Shown here: in pieces, positions 17,483 through 24,761 of the stretch | Numbering within the stretch: the first letter of the stretch is position 1 | How the letters are laid out: the number at the start of each line of letters is the position of its first letter | NCBI GenBank assembly: GCA_937915765.1 | Contig: CALGHE010000144.1 | Span: 1-31,585, forward strand | Source: an uncultured Bacteroidales bacterium | GTDB lineage: Bacteria; Bacteroidota; Bacteroidia; Bacteroidales; Paludibacteraceae | Reading direction: 5' to 3' | DNA length: 31,585 nt | Notes under the pieces: generated by a model | What the model was told of the DNA's origin: nothing | Databases searched by the model: none | Seen by the model: the letters and a program-made list of their open reading frames with translations, nothing else | Translations under genes and position numbers: made by a program

Positions 17483-17525
17483 GTAGCCAAACTTCTTGAT
17501 TGAAAAAAGAGTTTGGCTACTTTTT
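17483..17525 (+). terminator. Strong terminator-like hairpin with no gene before it
   Basis: Perfect 10-bp inverted repeats GTAGCCAAAC (17483-17492) and GTTTGGCTAC (17511-17520), then TTTTT. The orientation suits a plus-strand transcript, yet the nearest plus-strand gene (frdB) already has a terminator 310 bp earlier. On the minus strand no U-run follows, so it does not look like the methyltransferase terminator. Confidence 0.5.
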
Positions 17526-17638
17526 AGTTATAAATAGTCATAATTAGTCGTATTTCAGTCATAAAAAAGAAAAAACAATCTTGACGCAGTACAGTTTACA
17601 CAACCGGTTAGAATTCAGCCAAATATGCAGTGAAAACT
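17526..17638. other. AT-rich gap after the methyltransferase stop
   Basis: This short AT-rich stretch lies downstream of the second methyltransferase on its own strand. I see no gene and no clear terminator in the transcript direction. Confidence 0.4.
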
Positions 17639-19126
17639 TTAATCTATACGTTTTAGTAGTTCCCCCATCGTCATATCCGTAAATGTATGCCAAATGTCAA
17701 GATGAATATATTTGTATGTTTCAAAAAGTTGTCTCAAATATTCTATTTCTAAAAACAGTCTTAAATCATTTTCTGCATATTCTGGTCGTATTTCTTTTTT
17801 ATTTCCAATACGTGCAATTTTAATTGCATACAAATCGCGTATTCCCTTTCCTTTAATATATGGAATAAAATAATAAAGTTCTGTCAGATATATACATGAG
17901 GGTATTTTATTTCCTGTATAGTAAAGTGTTGCAGATTGATTTAAATATTTTTCAATATTATCTTGTTTGACAAGACCGATAAGTACTCTACGTTGTGATT
18001 TCAGTTTTTCCATATCTGTAGTAAAAAAGACATGGGAATTATCCACAATGCGTAATGGGTATTGTTTCTTTATTTCATAAGCAGAAATCTGTTTAATATT
18101 TTGTTGATATATATTTTTTTTATTTGCAAAATCAAAACTATCGCTATCTGCAAAAGTTCTTTTTATTTGAGATGCGAGATGCCAAGCCAGACGAGGAGGA
18201 ACAGCATTTCCTGCCATTTTATATCCATTTCTTACATCATTATATAAAAATTTAAAACTATCTGGGAATGTCTGGATTCTAGCACATTCTCTTACACTCA
18301 ATCTACGGTACAAATGTTCAAAGCCACAGGCAAAGGCCCTTTGGCTATTAGAAACAAACGTCATTTTAGGGGCTTGGGGATGCAACGGAGCATTCCTTGC
18401 TTGTGCTTGTATTGTAAAAGAAGTTTCGTTCCAAGCACGTACACGATTGCGAGCCATATACCTAGCATCATAAGGACCTATATATACATCATGATTCATT
18501 CTTGTTGGATGTTCTCCTTCAACTATATCTGTTAAATAATACCTTGGTGACTCAACAATATCACCAATAGCATTCCACAATGTGAAATGCTCTAAACTTA
18601 CAGTTTCCGGGAATGTAAAATTATTCGATAAGTCATTCCTAATCCCAACAAAAAACACACGAAACCTATCTTGAGGAACATTAAAATCAGCAGCATTGAG
18701 AAGTTTATAAGATATATTATATCCAGACTTTCGCAAAGCACCAATAAATTCTTCTAAAGTTTTTTTATGTTTTTCGTCAAGTATTCCCCGTACATTCTCT
18801 AAAAGAAAAAATTTAGGTTTCTTCTCTCTTACGACTCGAATGTACTCGAGGAAAAGTTGACCTCTAGGATCTTTTATTCCCATTCCTTTTCCTCCTTCAC
18901 TCCACGCTTGGCATGGTGGTCCTCCTATAATGCCATCACAATCAGGGATGTCTTTTCCCTTCAACAATCTAACGTCAGATGTGTTTAAAATTGTATTAGG
19001 ATGATTTAATTTATATGAGTCATGTATTGATTCATCAAATTCATTCGCCCAGACAACATTAAATCCTGCTTTCTCAAAACCTAAATCTAAACCACCACAA
19101 CCAGCAAAAAGAGACACTACATTCAT
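17639..19126 (-). CDS. DNA cytosine-5 methyltransferase with C-terminal extension
   Basis: A 495-residue m5C methyltransferase. The AdoMet loop is VVSLFAGCGGLDLGF, the catalytic Cys72 lies in GGPPCQAWSEGG, ENV follows Glu110, and the QDRFRVFFVGIR and LYRRLSVRECARIQTFP blocks and GYKMAGNAVPPRLA complete the set. The recognition region (near RNRVRAWNETSFTIQAQARN) resembles the partner gene's but changes at the residues that differ most, so a different target is likely. After about residue 330, where the family usually ends, about 165 more residues follow, including LYYTGNKIPSCIYLTELYYF and YIKGKGIRDLYAIKIARIG. I do not recognise this domain; a PUA-like beta fold is a guess. It lies 7 bp after the HaeIII-like gene, evidently in one operon. 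Confidence 0.92.
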   Translation of the reverse strand: MNVVSLFAGCGGLDLGFEKAGFNVVWANEFDESIHDSYKLNHPNTILNTSDVRLLKGKDIPDCDGIIGGPPCQAWSEGGKGMGIKDPRGQLFLEYIRVVREKKPKFFLLENVRGILDEKHKKTLEEFIGALRKSGYNISYKLLNAADFNVPQDRFRVFFVGIRNDLSNNFTFPETVSLEHFTLWNAIGDIVESPRYYLTDIVEGEHPTRMNHDVYIGPYDARYMARNRVRAWNETSFTIQAQARNAPLHPQAPKMTFVSNSQRAFACGFEHLYRRLSVRECARIQTFPDSFKFLYNDVRNGYKMAGNAVPPRLAWHLASQIKRTFADSDSFDFANKKNIYQQNIKQISAYEIKKQYPLRIVDNSHVFFTTDMEKLKSQRRVLIGLVKQDNIEKYLNQSATLYYTGNKIPSCIYLTELYYFIPYIKGKGIRDLYAIKIARIGNKKEIRPEYAENDLRLFLEIEYLRQLFETYKYIHLDIWHTFTDMTMGELLKRID

Positions 19127-19133
19127 ACTTTAA

Positions 19134-20144
19134 TTAATCTTGGTAATTTATACCATGTTTGTCAAGTGTTGCACGAATACTCATAGCTACGTGGTATGCA
19201 AGATTTACAGGAACAGCATTCCCTATCATTTTGTATCCCATATTTACATCAGTATATAAAAAGACATAATCATCTGGAAATGTTTGTACTCTTGCTACTT
19301 CACGTACCGACATTCTCCTATATAAATGCTCTTGACCTGGTACAAAAATTTGTACATTCTTCTCCACTTTAATCATTTTTGGAGCCTGTGGATGCAACTG
19401 ACATTGACGACCACTTGCTTGGACTGTAAAACCTGGTTCATCCCAAGCTCTCACTCTATTGCGAGACATGAAAATTGGCGAATAAGCACCTGTAAAGTAT
19501 TCATGATTGGGAACAATACATTTTTCTCCGTTTGTTTTGTTATGCTCCAATGCAGGAATCACACTGTCCTTTAAATCCCAAATATATTCTCTCAAAGTTG
19601 GTTTATGCACACAAGGCTTTGGATACTCAAAATCATGAATATTTAAATCCTTGCGAAATCCAATATAGAAAACCCTATCTCGATCTTCAGGGACATCAAA
19701 GTCATTTGCATTCAGCATTTTTAGATTAACATCATATCCTGCCTCATCAAAAAGTCTCATAAAACCATCAACTGCCTCAGAATGGCGTTTAGCCAACATT
19801 CCCGATACATTCTCCGCAACAAAAAACAATGGTTGGACTGCTTTTAGAATCCTAATATATTCATAAAAAAGCTGACCTCGTGCATCTTCAATACCTTTAA
19901 GACTGCCTGCTTCACTCCAAGATTGGCATGGAGGTCCTCCAATAATACCCGTTATATGTTCCGGAAATTCACTTGCTTTTATTCCACGTATATCTCCCTC
20001 TATAAGGTGTGCATCTGGAAAATTAGCTCTAAATGTAGGACATATCTTTGAATCAAATTCATTTGCAACAATAGTACGGAAACCCGCATTATGAAACCCT
20101 TTGTCAAGTCCTCCAGCTCCAGAAAACAAACTTATTAAATTCAT
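19134..20144 (-). CDS. DNA cytosine-5 methyltransferase, M.HaeIII-like (predicted GGCC)
   Basis: A 336-residue m5C methyltransferase that resembles M.HaeIII, as I recall it, along its whole length and has the same size. Motif I is LISLFSGAGGLDKGF, the catalytic Cys73 is in GGPPCQSWSEAG, ENV is at 111-113, and PEDRDRVFYIGFR is motif VIII. The target-recognition stretch (about 225-256) contains FMSRNRVRAWDEPGFTVQAS and GRQCQLHPQAPKM, nearly identical to the GGCC-recognising segment of M.HaeIII. Methylation of the inner C of GGCC is therefore predicted. It is first in a two-methyltransferase operon that diverges from the controller and endonuclease genes, the common Type II layout that lets protection precede cutting. 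Confidence 0.94.
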   Translation of the reverse strand: MNLISLFSGAGGLDKGFHNAGFRTIVANEFDSKICPTFRANFPDAHLIEGDIRGIKASEFPEHITGIIGGPPCQSWSEAGSLKGIEDARGQLFYEYIRILKAVQPLFFVAENVSGMLAKRHSEAVDGFMRLFDEAGYDVNLKMLNANDFDVPEDRDRVFYIGFRKDLNIHDFEYPKPCVHKPTLREYIWDLKDSVIPALEHNKTNGEKCIVPNHEYFTGAYSPIFMSRNRVRAWDEPGFTVQASGRQCQLHPQAPKMIKVEKNVQIFVPGQEHLYRRMSVREVARVQTFPDDYVFLYTDVNMGYKMIGNAVPVNLAYHVAMSIRATLDKHGINYQD

Positions 20145-20173
20145 ATTTTATAGATAAAATCAATTTTATAACA

Positions 20174-20205
20174 CAAAGATAGACTATTTTTTGTTCTTTA
20201 ACTAA
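20174..20205 (-). promoter_or_regulatory. Promoter of the methyltransferase operon, with an ATAGTC site
   Basis: On the minus strand, TTAG (20205-20202, one mismatch to TTTG), a 20-bp spacer, then TATCTTTG (20181-20174). The predicted leader is about 26 nt. Immediately upstream of the -7 box (20187-20182) the minus strand reads ATAGTC, the same hexamer found twice in the C-box on the other side of this divergent region. Confidence 0.6.
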
Positions 20206-20223
20206 TTCTTTTTAAAAATTGTA

Positions 20224-20250
20224 GATTATAGTCCGTTGTACGATAGTCTA
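20224..20250 (+). promoter_or_regulatory. C-box: predicted controller-protein operator
   Basis: Two ATAGTC half-sites (20228-20233 and 20243-20248) lie 15 bp apart, with partly inverted GATT/ACGA arms and a central CCGTTGT. From memory, the Esp1396I-type C-box has TATAGTC repeats at the same 15-bp period with CCGTG between, so the match is close. The box covers the -33 element of the C promoter: the left half-site lies just upstream of it and the right one in the spacer. This is the classical arrangement for activation at low and repression at high C concentration. Confidence 0.75.
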
Positions 20251-20266
20251 AATGAAAATACCTTTG
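20235..20266 (+). promoter_or_regulatory. Promoter of the controller/endonuclease operon
   Basis: GTTG (20235-20238), a 20-bp spacer, then TACCTTTG (20259-20266). The ATG of the controller gene is at 20271, so transcription should start at or within a base or two of the start codon. A leaderless mRNA is predicted, as reported for several controller genes. The -33 element is embedded in the C-box. Confidence 0.65.
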
Positions 20267-20270
20267 AAGC

Positions 20271-20471
20271 ATGGAAATTAATGAGATATTCGGTAATAAT
20301 GTACGTAAACTGAGAACTGAAAAGAAAATCTCTCAAGAAGAACTTGCGAGTATGGCTGGCATAGATCGTACTTATATGTCGGATATAGAAAATGGGAGAA
20401 GAAATGTATCCTTGGTTGTTGCGGAAAAAGTAAGCAAAGCATTGGAAGTTGACTTAAAATCACTATTATAA
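20271..20471 (+). CDS. R-M controller (C) protein, XRE-type helix-turn-helix
   Basis: A 66-residue single-domain repressor-like DNA-binding protein. The helix-turn-helix consists of SQEELASMAG (21-30) and recognition helix DRTYMSDIENGRRN (32-45), both closely matching characterised C proteins in length and motif. It probably dimerises and binds the C-box upstream, timing endonuclease synthesis after the methyltransferases have protected the DNA. Its stop and the endonuclease start overlap as TAATG, so the two are translationally coupled. There is no ribosome-binding site upstream, consistent with the leaderless transcript inferred from the promoter position. Confidence 0.88.
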   Translation: MEINEIFGNNVRKLRTEKKISQEELASMAGIDRTYMSDIENGRRNVSLVVAEKVSKALEVDLKSLL

Positions 20472-21385
20472 TGGGAAAGTTGGAACAAGATTTCACAAAA
20501 TTGGAACAAGACATTATCAATATGTTCCAAGTTGGTTCGTCATTTAATTATAACGGAGATAAATACGAAGTCGTACTAAGTGGAAAACCTCGTCCGGCAA
20601 AGGGTGAATGTAAAACTGACGTATATATTAAAGCTAGGAATAAGAGTAACGGAAAAGAAAAAGAATGGAAAATCTCAGTAAAAAAAAGCAATGCAGATTT
20701 CCTTGAAAATAAAATCGGGATTGAAAGAGCCAGAGAAATATTTGGAGATGAAGCTCAACGTATCATAAAAAAAAGCATAGAAGCCATCAAAGAGAAGTTT
20801 GAAGATACTCCACTTGTGTATTACGAAAAATGTAATAAGACAGATGCTTTATCTATCACTTTGGGATGGAAATTTGAATTGACAAATAAGTCAAGCGGGG
20901 AAAAATCAGCAGAATTAAAATTAAAAGATAATCAAAAAATAGATGTTTATGCGGGGTCAAATCTTTCAGAAAATAAAAGAAATTCAGTTGTAAATAATAA
21001 AACTATAAAAGATTCTGGGGTAGCGAACTGCATTTTGGAGGTTGAAGACATGTCAACATTGAATGCTGAAATAGTAATAGAATGTTTAAAGGACATCAAA
21101 GAATTTGCGAAACAACAAAGGATATATTTTGCGTGCAAAGCACTTAATTATAGGCTTAAGAAGGACAAATGGGATGGAGATAGACCATTAAGCGTATATG
21201 TAAATTGGACAAAAAAAGACGATAAACTGCATGGATCTTTGATATTTGATTCTCCGCTATCAAAAAAAGGAAATGAGATAGGGGAAAAAGTACGACAGCT
21301 ATTGAAAACTTTAAACATAACAAAGCCTATCTCAGCAGTAGGTTTAAAAAGTGTAATACACAAAGATGTGCCTATTCATACTTAA
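20471..21385 (+). CDS. Predicted Type II restriction endonuclease, PD-(D/E)xK type
   Basis: A 304-residue cytoplasmic protein with no membrane segment. I do not recognise a named family, but its place directly after the C gene, with a 1-bp overlap, is that of the endonuclease in C-controlled systems. The N-terminal third holds a plausible PD-(D/E)xK core: GECKTDVYI with Asp50, then a strand WKISVKK with Lys71 (Ser69 in place of the usual Glu, as in some families), then NADFLENK. Glu46 is another possible metal ligand. The C-terminal half has no motif I can place. If it pairs with the HaeIII-like enzyme it should cut GGCC, but it could instead match the second methyltransferase. The codon use and AT-richness match the rest of the island. 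Confidence 0.75.
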   Translation: MGKLEQDFTKLEQDIINMFQVGSSFNYNGDKYEVVLSGKPRPAKGECKTDVYIKARNKSNGKEKEWKISVKKSNADFLENKIGIERAREIFGDEAQRIIKKSIEAIKEKFEDTPLVYYEKCNKTDALSITLGWKFELTNKSSGEKSAELKLKDNQKIDVYAGSNLSENKRNSVVNNKTIKDSGVANCILEVEDMSTLNAEIVIECLKDIKEFAKQQRIYFACKALNYRLKKDKWDGDRPLSVYVNWTKKDDKLHGSLIFDSPLSKKGNEIGEKVRQLLKTLNITKPISAVGLKSVIHKDVPIHT

Positions 21386-21493
21386 TTAATATTTATTCCG
21401 CAACACTTCTACTCTTTTGGTGAGTAGTTAAAATATAAAATATTACCAGTAAAATTATTAGTATCCGATAGAAACGTAAAAGATAATAAAGAG

Positions 21494-21528
21494 AATCTCA
21501 GTCGCTGAATTTATGCGGCTGAGATTTT
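21494..21528 (+). terminator. Terminator after the endonuclease gene
   Basis: A 12-bp stem (AATCTCAGTCGC with GCGGCTGAGATT, one G-T pair) with a 9-nt loop, ending in a run of four T that partly belongs to the stem. It lies about 110 bp after the endonuclease stop. A weaker stem CTACTC/GAGTAG is at 21409-21427. Confidence 0.6.
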
Positions 21529-22162
21529 GCATATTTATCAGGACGATGCAAGCAGTTTATCAATGAGGTAATATCTCCAATATTTTTTTGTCGTTAATGT
21601 ATTAGATGTAAAAATTTATCAATATCTTCGCATGTAAATCATCGTGTGCGATAAGTAGATACGTATATTTCTTATTACTTTCGAGTACGAAAAGAGGAGA
21701 TGGTTTTACATAGAACAACCCATAAGAGAAGCGTTAGAATTTAATGGCACTAACGTAGTTGAAGTGAGGTATTTATTGGAGTTTTGTCGTCAGTTTGGCG
21801 TAAAGTCGATAAAAAGTATTCCCGAAGAAAACAGTGTTTATTTCCATCTGCGCAAAAAAGAGTGCTAGGAAGACTCCCATTCTTGCGTGGTTGTTTATTT
21901 GTATCGAAAGGGCGAAGGATGGACTTTTATTTGTGGGGATTGAAATGTAGGAGAGAGAGTGTGGAATTTAGACTATTTATTCCTTGTTATTACTGTCCGC
22001 TAAGCAATAATTTAGATTATCAACTTTTTTTACAAACAATATATTACGTTGTTATGAGCATGGATAAGCCCCTTTGAAATAAAAACAACGGCTGTCCGAT
22101 AAAAAATCTATATTACAAGGCGTACATCCTGCCGCGGGTGCGGAACTTGACATCGGGTCAAT
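21529..22162. other. Right flank of the R-M island, no intact gene
   Basis: About 630 bp without a convincing gene. A plus-strand open frame at 21784 begins at TTG and resembles nothing. A short coding-like fragment is listed separately (21659-21868). I found no tRNA, no transposase and no clear direct repeat that could be an attachment site. The lolE-like gene's stop is at 22163. Confidence 0.4.
21659..21868 (+). pseudogene. Coding-like fragment without a start codon
   Basis: A frame open from just after a TAG (21656-21658) to a TAG at 21866 gives 69 codons containing IEQPIREALEFNGTN and VVEVRYLLEFC, followed by YFHLRKKEC. It has no ATG, GTG or TTG start. The text has protein-like composition and vaguely recalls small phage-encoded proteins with an EAxxFxGxN motif, so it may be a mobile-element remnant. 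This is weak evidence. Confidence 0.2.
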
Positions 22163-23398
22163 TTACACCTCATCCGTCTTCTGCTTGCCTATGTTTCGGG
22201 TTGGGTACCATGCGATAAGCAGTCCGGCAAGCAGCACAGTGGCTATAATCGTGATGATGTCCGAAAACTGAACGTCAACAGGGTAGGCGTTTACAATAAA
22301 GGAGCCGGAGCCGTCTCCGTCAAGTTTAATTATTCCGAACCATTGCTGGCAAAGACAAAAAGCAAGGCCAAGGATAACTCCTGCGAATGTGCCGAAAACC
22401 GTAATCATCCAGCCCTCTGCCACAAATATCTTGCGAATCTCCTTGTAAGAAGCACCAAGGCTGTGCAAAGTCTCTATGTCGTTCTTCTTTTCGAGAATCA
22501 GCATGGTCAGAGAGCCAATCACGTTAAAGACCGCAATCAGCAGGATGAAGGTGAGAATCAGAAATGTAATCCACTTCTCTATCTTTAGCATACTGTAAAA
22601 ATCATCATGCTGCTGCTCTTTGTCCTTCACAGAGAAGCCTTCGCCAAGAATATCTTCAATCTCCCTTTTAGCGTCGTCAATATCTTTCTTTTCGTCAATC
22701 TTCAGTTCAATAGAGGTGCATGCTTTGCCCTCATAATCAAAAAGTTCTCTCGCCAGGTCAAGAGGGATAAAGACAAACTTGCTGTCCGTCTCTTGCTGCC
22801 TTATGGAATAGATGCCAGACACGTAGATCAGTCTTTCGTGAAAAGCGTTTTCCGGATTTGCCACATTTATCTTGGCGTCATGTTTCGGGGTGTACAGAGT
22901 TATTGGCGAGACAAAGTTTACCCCAACCTCTATTTGGGCAGACAGAGCCGCGCCTATCACGGCGTAGTCAGACCGGCTGTCCTTAAGCACAAACTGTCCG
23001 GTGTGCAAGATGGCGTCAGTGTCGGCCAAGTAGTTATAGCAGCTGTCAACCCCTTTTAAGGTGACTGCCGCCTGCTTGTTTTCGTTGCGTGCGAGGGCGT
23101 TGTCTTCAAGCACTTCGGACGCTACCTTGACAAAGTCCAGCGTCTTTACCTTCTGAATGGCCTCCATGTCAGAATCGAAGACTTTCCCCTCTACCAGCGA
23201 AATCTTCAGGTCCGGGTCTAACGAACTGAAAAGCTGAGAGATAAGGTCTTGAAACCCATTGTACACAGACAGCACTCCGACAAGCGCGGTTGTGGCAAGA
23301 GCAATGCCAACAGCGCAGATGCCAGAGATTATGTTTATGGCATTATGCTTTTTCTTTGAAAAAAGATAACGGAGCGCTATGTGCAAAGGGAATTTCAT
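22163..23398 (-). CDS. LolC/LolE-type ABC transporter permease (FtsX-like)
   Basis: A 411-residue inner-membrane protein with the MacB/LolE plan: one N-terminal helix (about 20-46), a large periplasmic domain (about 47-270), then three helices (about 270-300, 318-345 and 375-398). FPLHIALRYLFSKKKHNAIN and EKKNDIETLHSLGASYKEIR (the cytoplasmic coupling region) are typical of lipoprotein-releasing permeases. It probably works with a separate LolD ATPase, not encoded here, to release lipoproteins from the inner membrane. The start overlaps the rbfA stop as TAATG, so translation is coupled to rbfA, a common Bacteroidales pairing. LolC versus LolE cannot be decided, because many Bacteroidetes have a single hybrid. 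Confidence 0.85.
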   Translation of the reverse strand: MKFPLHIALRYLFSKKKHNAINIISGICAVGIALATTALVGVLSVYNGFQDLISQLFSSLDPDLKISLVEGKVFDSDMEAIQKVKTLDFVKVASEVLEDNALARNENKQAAVTLKGVDSCYNYLADTDAILHTGQFVLKDSRSDYAVIGAALSAQIEVGVNFVSPITLYTPKHDAKINVANPENAFHERLIYVSGIYSIRQQETDSKFVFIPLDLARELFDYEGKACTSIELKIDEKKDIDDAKREIEDILGEGFSVKDKEQQHDDFYSMLKIEKWITFLILTFILLIAVFNVIGSLTMLILEKKNDIETLHSLGASYKEIRKIFVAEGWMITVFGTFAGVILGLAFCLCQQWFGIIKLDGDGSGSFIVNAYPVDVQFSDIITIIATVLLAGLLIAWYPTRNIGKQKTDEV

Positions 23399-23733
23399 TA
23401 TTTACCGAGAAGTCTGTCTATGTTTTCAAGGTAGTTCAAAGAGTCGTCGAGGAAGAACGCAAGTTCCGGAATGCGGCGGAGCTGCAGCCTCACACGCTTG
23501 CCAAGCTCAAAGCGGATGCCCTTGACGCTGTTCTTGATGATGCCCATCGTCTCGTCCACCTTGTCGTTCGGGAAGATGCTCAAATACACCTTTGCGACGC
23601 TCAGGTCGGCCGAAACCTGCACGGCGGTCACAGACACCAGCGTGCCGCCCATTGTGTTAGTCATCTGAAGAAACATGTCTCCCAGTTCCTTCTGCAAAAG
23701 TCTGTCTATCTTTTTTAGTCTTGTTGATTCCAT
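23398..23733 (-). CDS. rbfA: 30S ribosome-binding factor A
   Basis: A 111-residue KH-like protein that binds the 30S subunit during 16S rRNA maturation and in the cold. MESTRLKKIDRLLQKELGDM opens the family pattern, DLSVAKVYLSIF is the central strand pair, and LRRIPELAFFLDDSLNY is the conserved C-terminal signature. The length is normal. It is first in a two-gene operon with the LolE-type permease. Confidence 0.94.
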   Translation of the reverse strand: MESTRLKKIDRLLQKELGDMFLQMTNTMGGTLVSVTAVQVSADLSVAKVYLSIFPNDKVDETMGIIKNSVKGIRFELGKRVRLQLRRIPELAFFLDDSLNYLENIDRLLGK

Positions 23734-23759
23734 TTTTGAACAAATTTAATTTAGAGACG

Positions 23760-23767
23760 CAAATATA
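23760..23767 (-). promoter_or_regulatory. -7 box of rbfA
   Basis: The minus strand reads TATATTTG, a full -7 match, 26 bp before the rbfA ATG. No good TTTG lies at the expected distance. A second partial candidate, TAAATTTG, lies closer to the ATG. Confidence 0.45.
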
Positions 23768-23831
23768 CAACAAAGAAACGAGAAGTGAGGCAGATTGGGC
23801 TAAGAATGTTGTGAATCAGCGCCGCCGGACA

Positions 23832-23863
23832 TTTGGCAGATCATGATTAAAGAGTTATCTTTG
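23832..23863 (+). promoter_or_regulatory. Promoter of the helix-hairpin-helix gene
   Basis: TTTG (23832-23835), a 20-bp spacer, then TATCTTTG (23856-23863), both perfect matches. The predicted leader is about 30 nt before the ATG at 23898. Confidence 0.75.
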
Positions 23864-23897
23864 CCGCAGATTTGTATGTTTACGTTATTTAAAAATT

Positions 23898-24761
23898 ATG
23901 TGGAAAGATTGGCTTTATTTTACACGTTCGGAGCGGAACGGGATTTTCTTGTTGTCGGTATTGATCATGGCGGTTCTGATTTTCCGCCTTTTTGTGCTTC
24001 CTCAGATGGCGCGTGCGGCTCCGTTTCAGTCTGATTATGCGGCGGAGGTTGCGGAGTTTGAGGCTTCGCTGCGGAGGGTGGAGCGTGTGGCAGACACATT
24101 TGCGTTTGACCCTAACAAGGCGGACTCGGCGACGTTTGTCAAACTTGGACTGCCAAATTACATAGCGCAGAGGATTGTGAGATTCAGGGCGAAGAACGGC
24201 GTATTCCGGACAGCGGACGATTTCTTTAAGATTTACGGACTTACAGAAGAAAAGTACGGACATCTGAAGCCTTTTGTGCAGATTGCGGATGTCAGGAGGC
24301 AAGCGAAGCCGTATCTGGCAAAGGACGAGAAGAGAGTGCCACGAAAACCAGAGGCTGTTGAGAAGCTGAATCTGAACAGGGCAGATACAGCAGACCTGAA
24401 GCGTTTGCGCGGGGTAGGGTCTAAGCTTGCGGCAAGAATTGTGAAGTTCAGGGATCTGGTGGGCGGATTTCATAGCAAAGAGCAGCTGAAAGAGGTTTAC
24501 GGGCTTGCTGCGGAGTCCTATCATCAGATTGCAGAGTTTGTATTTGTGGAAGATGGAGAGGCGAAACGATTCACGAGAGAGGACGTCTTGAAGAGAAACT
24601 TTTATCATCCGTATTTGAACAAAGGTAAGCTTAAGATTGTTAGGATGATGCTGCAAAGGCAGGAGACGCTGAGTTTGGCTGAGTTGAGAGACTCTGGCGA
24701 GTTTGACGACGAAGAGCTGAAAAGGCTGGTCTGGTATTTCGATTTTGTGCAGGCTTTGTAA
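23898..24761 (+). CDS. Membrane-anchored helix-hairpin-helix protein (ComEA-like)
   Basis: A 287-residue protein. The N-terminus (WKDWLYFTRSERNGIF) precedes one hydrophobic helix at about 16-36, which should anchor it with the rest outside the cytoplasm. Two helix-hairpin-helix units follow: FDPNKADSATF..LGLPNYIAQRIVRFR (about 70-97) and LNLNRADTADLKRLRGVGSK (about 157-176) with AARIVKFR. A third, degenerate copy may lie near 240-280. ComEA proteins bind incoming DNA during transformation. Bacteroidetes carry longer relatives such as this one whose role is not established. The second unit keeps the GVG hairpin, while the first has GLP. Confidence 0.8.
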   Translation: MWKDWLYFTRSERNGIFLLSVLIMAVLIFRLFVLPQMARAAPFQSDYAAEVAEFEASLRRVERVADTFAFDPNKADSATFVKLGLPNYIAQRIVRFRAKNGVFRTADDFFKIYGLTEEKYGHLKPFVQIADVRRQAKPYLAKDEKRVPRKPEAVEKLNLNRADTADLKRLRGVGSKLAARIVKFRDLVGGFHSKEQLKEVYGLAAESYHQIAEFVFVEDGEAKRFTREDVLKRNFYHPYLNKGKLKIVRMMLQRQETLSLAELRDSGEFDDEELKRLVWYFDFVQAL

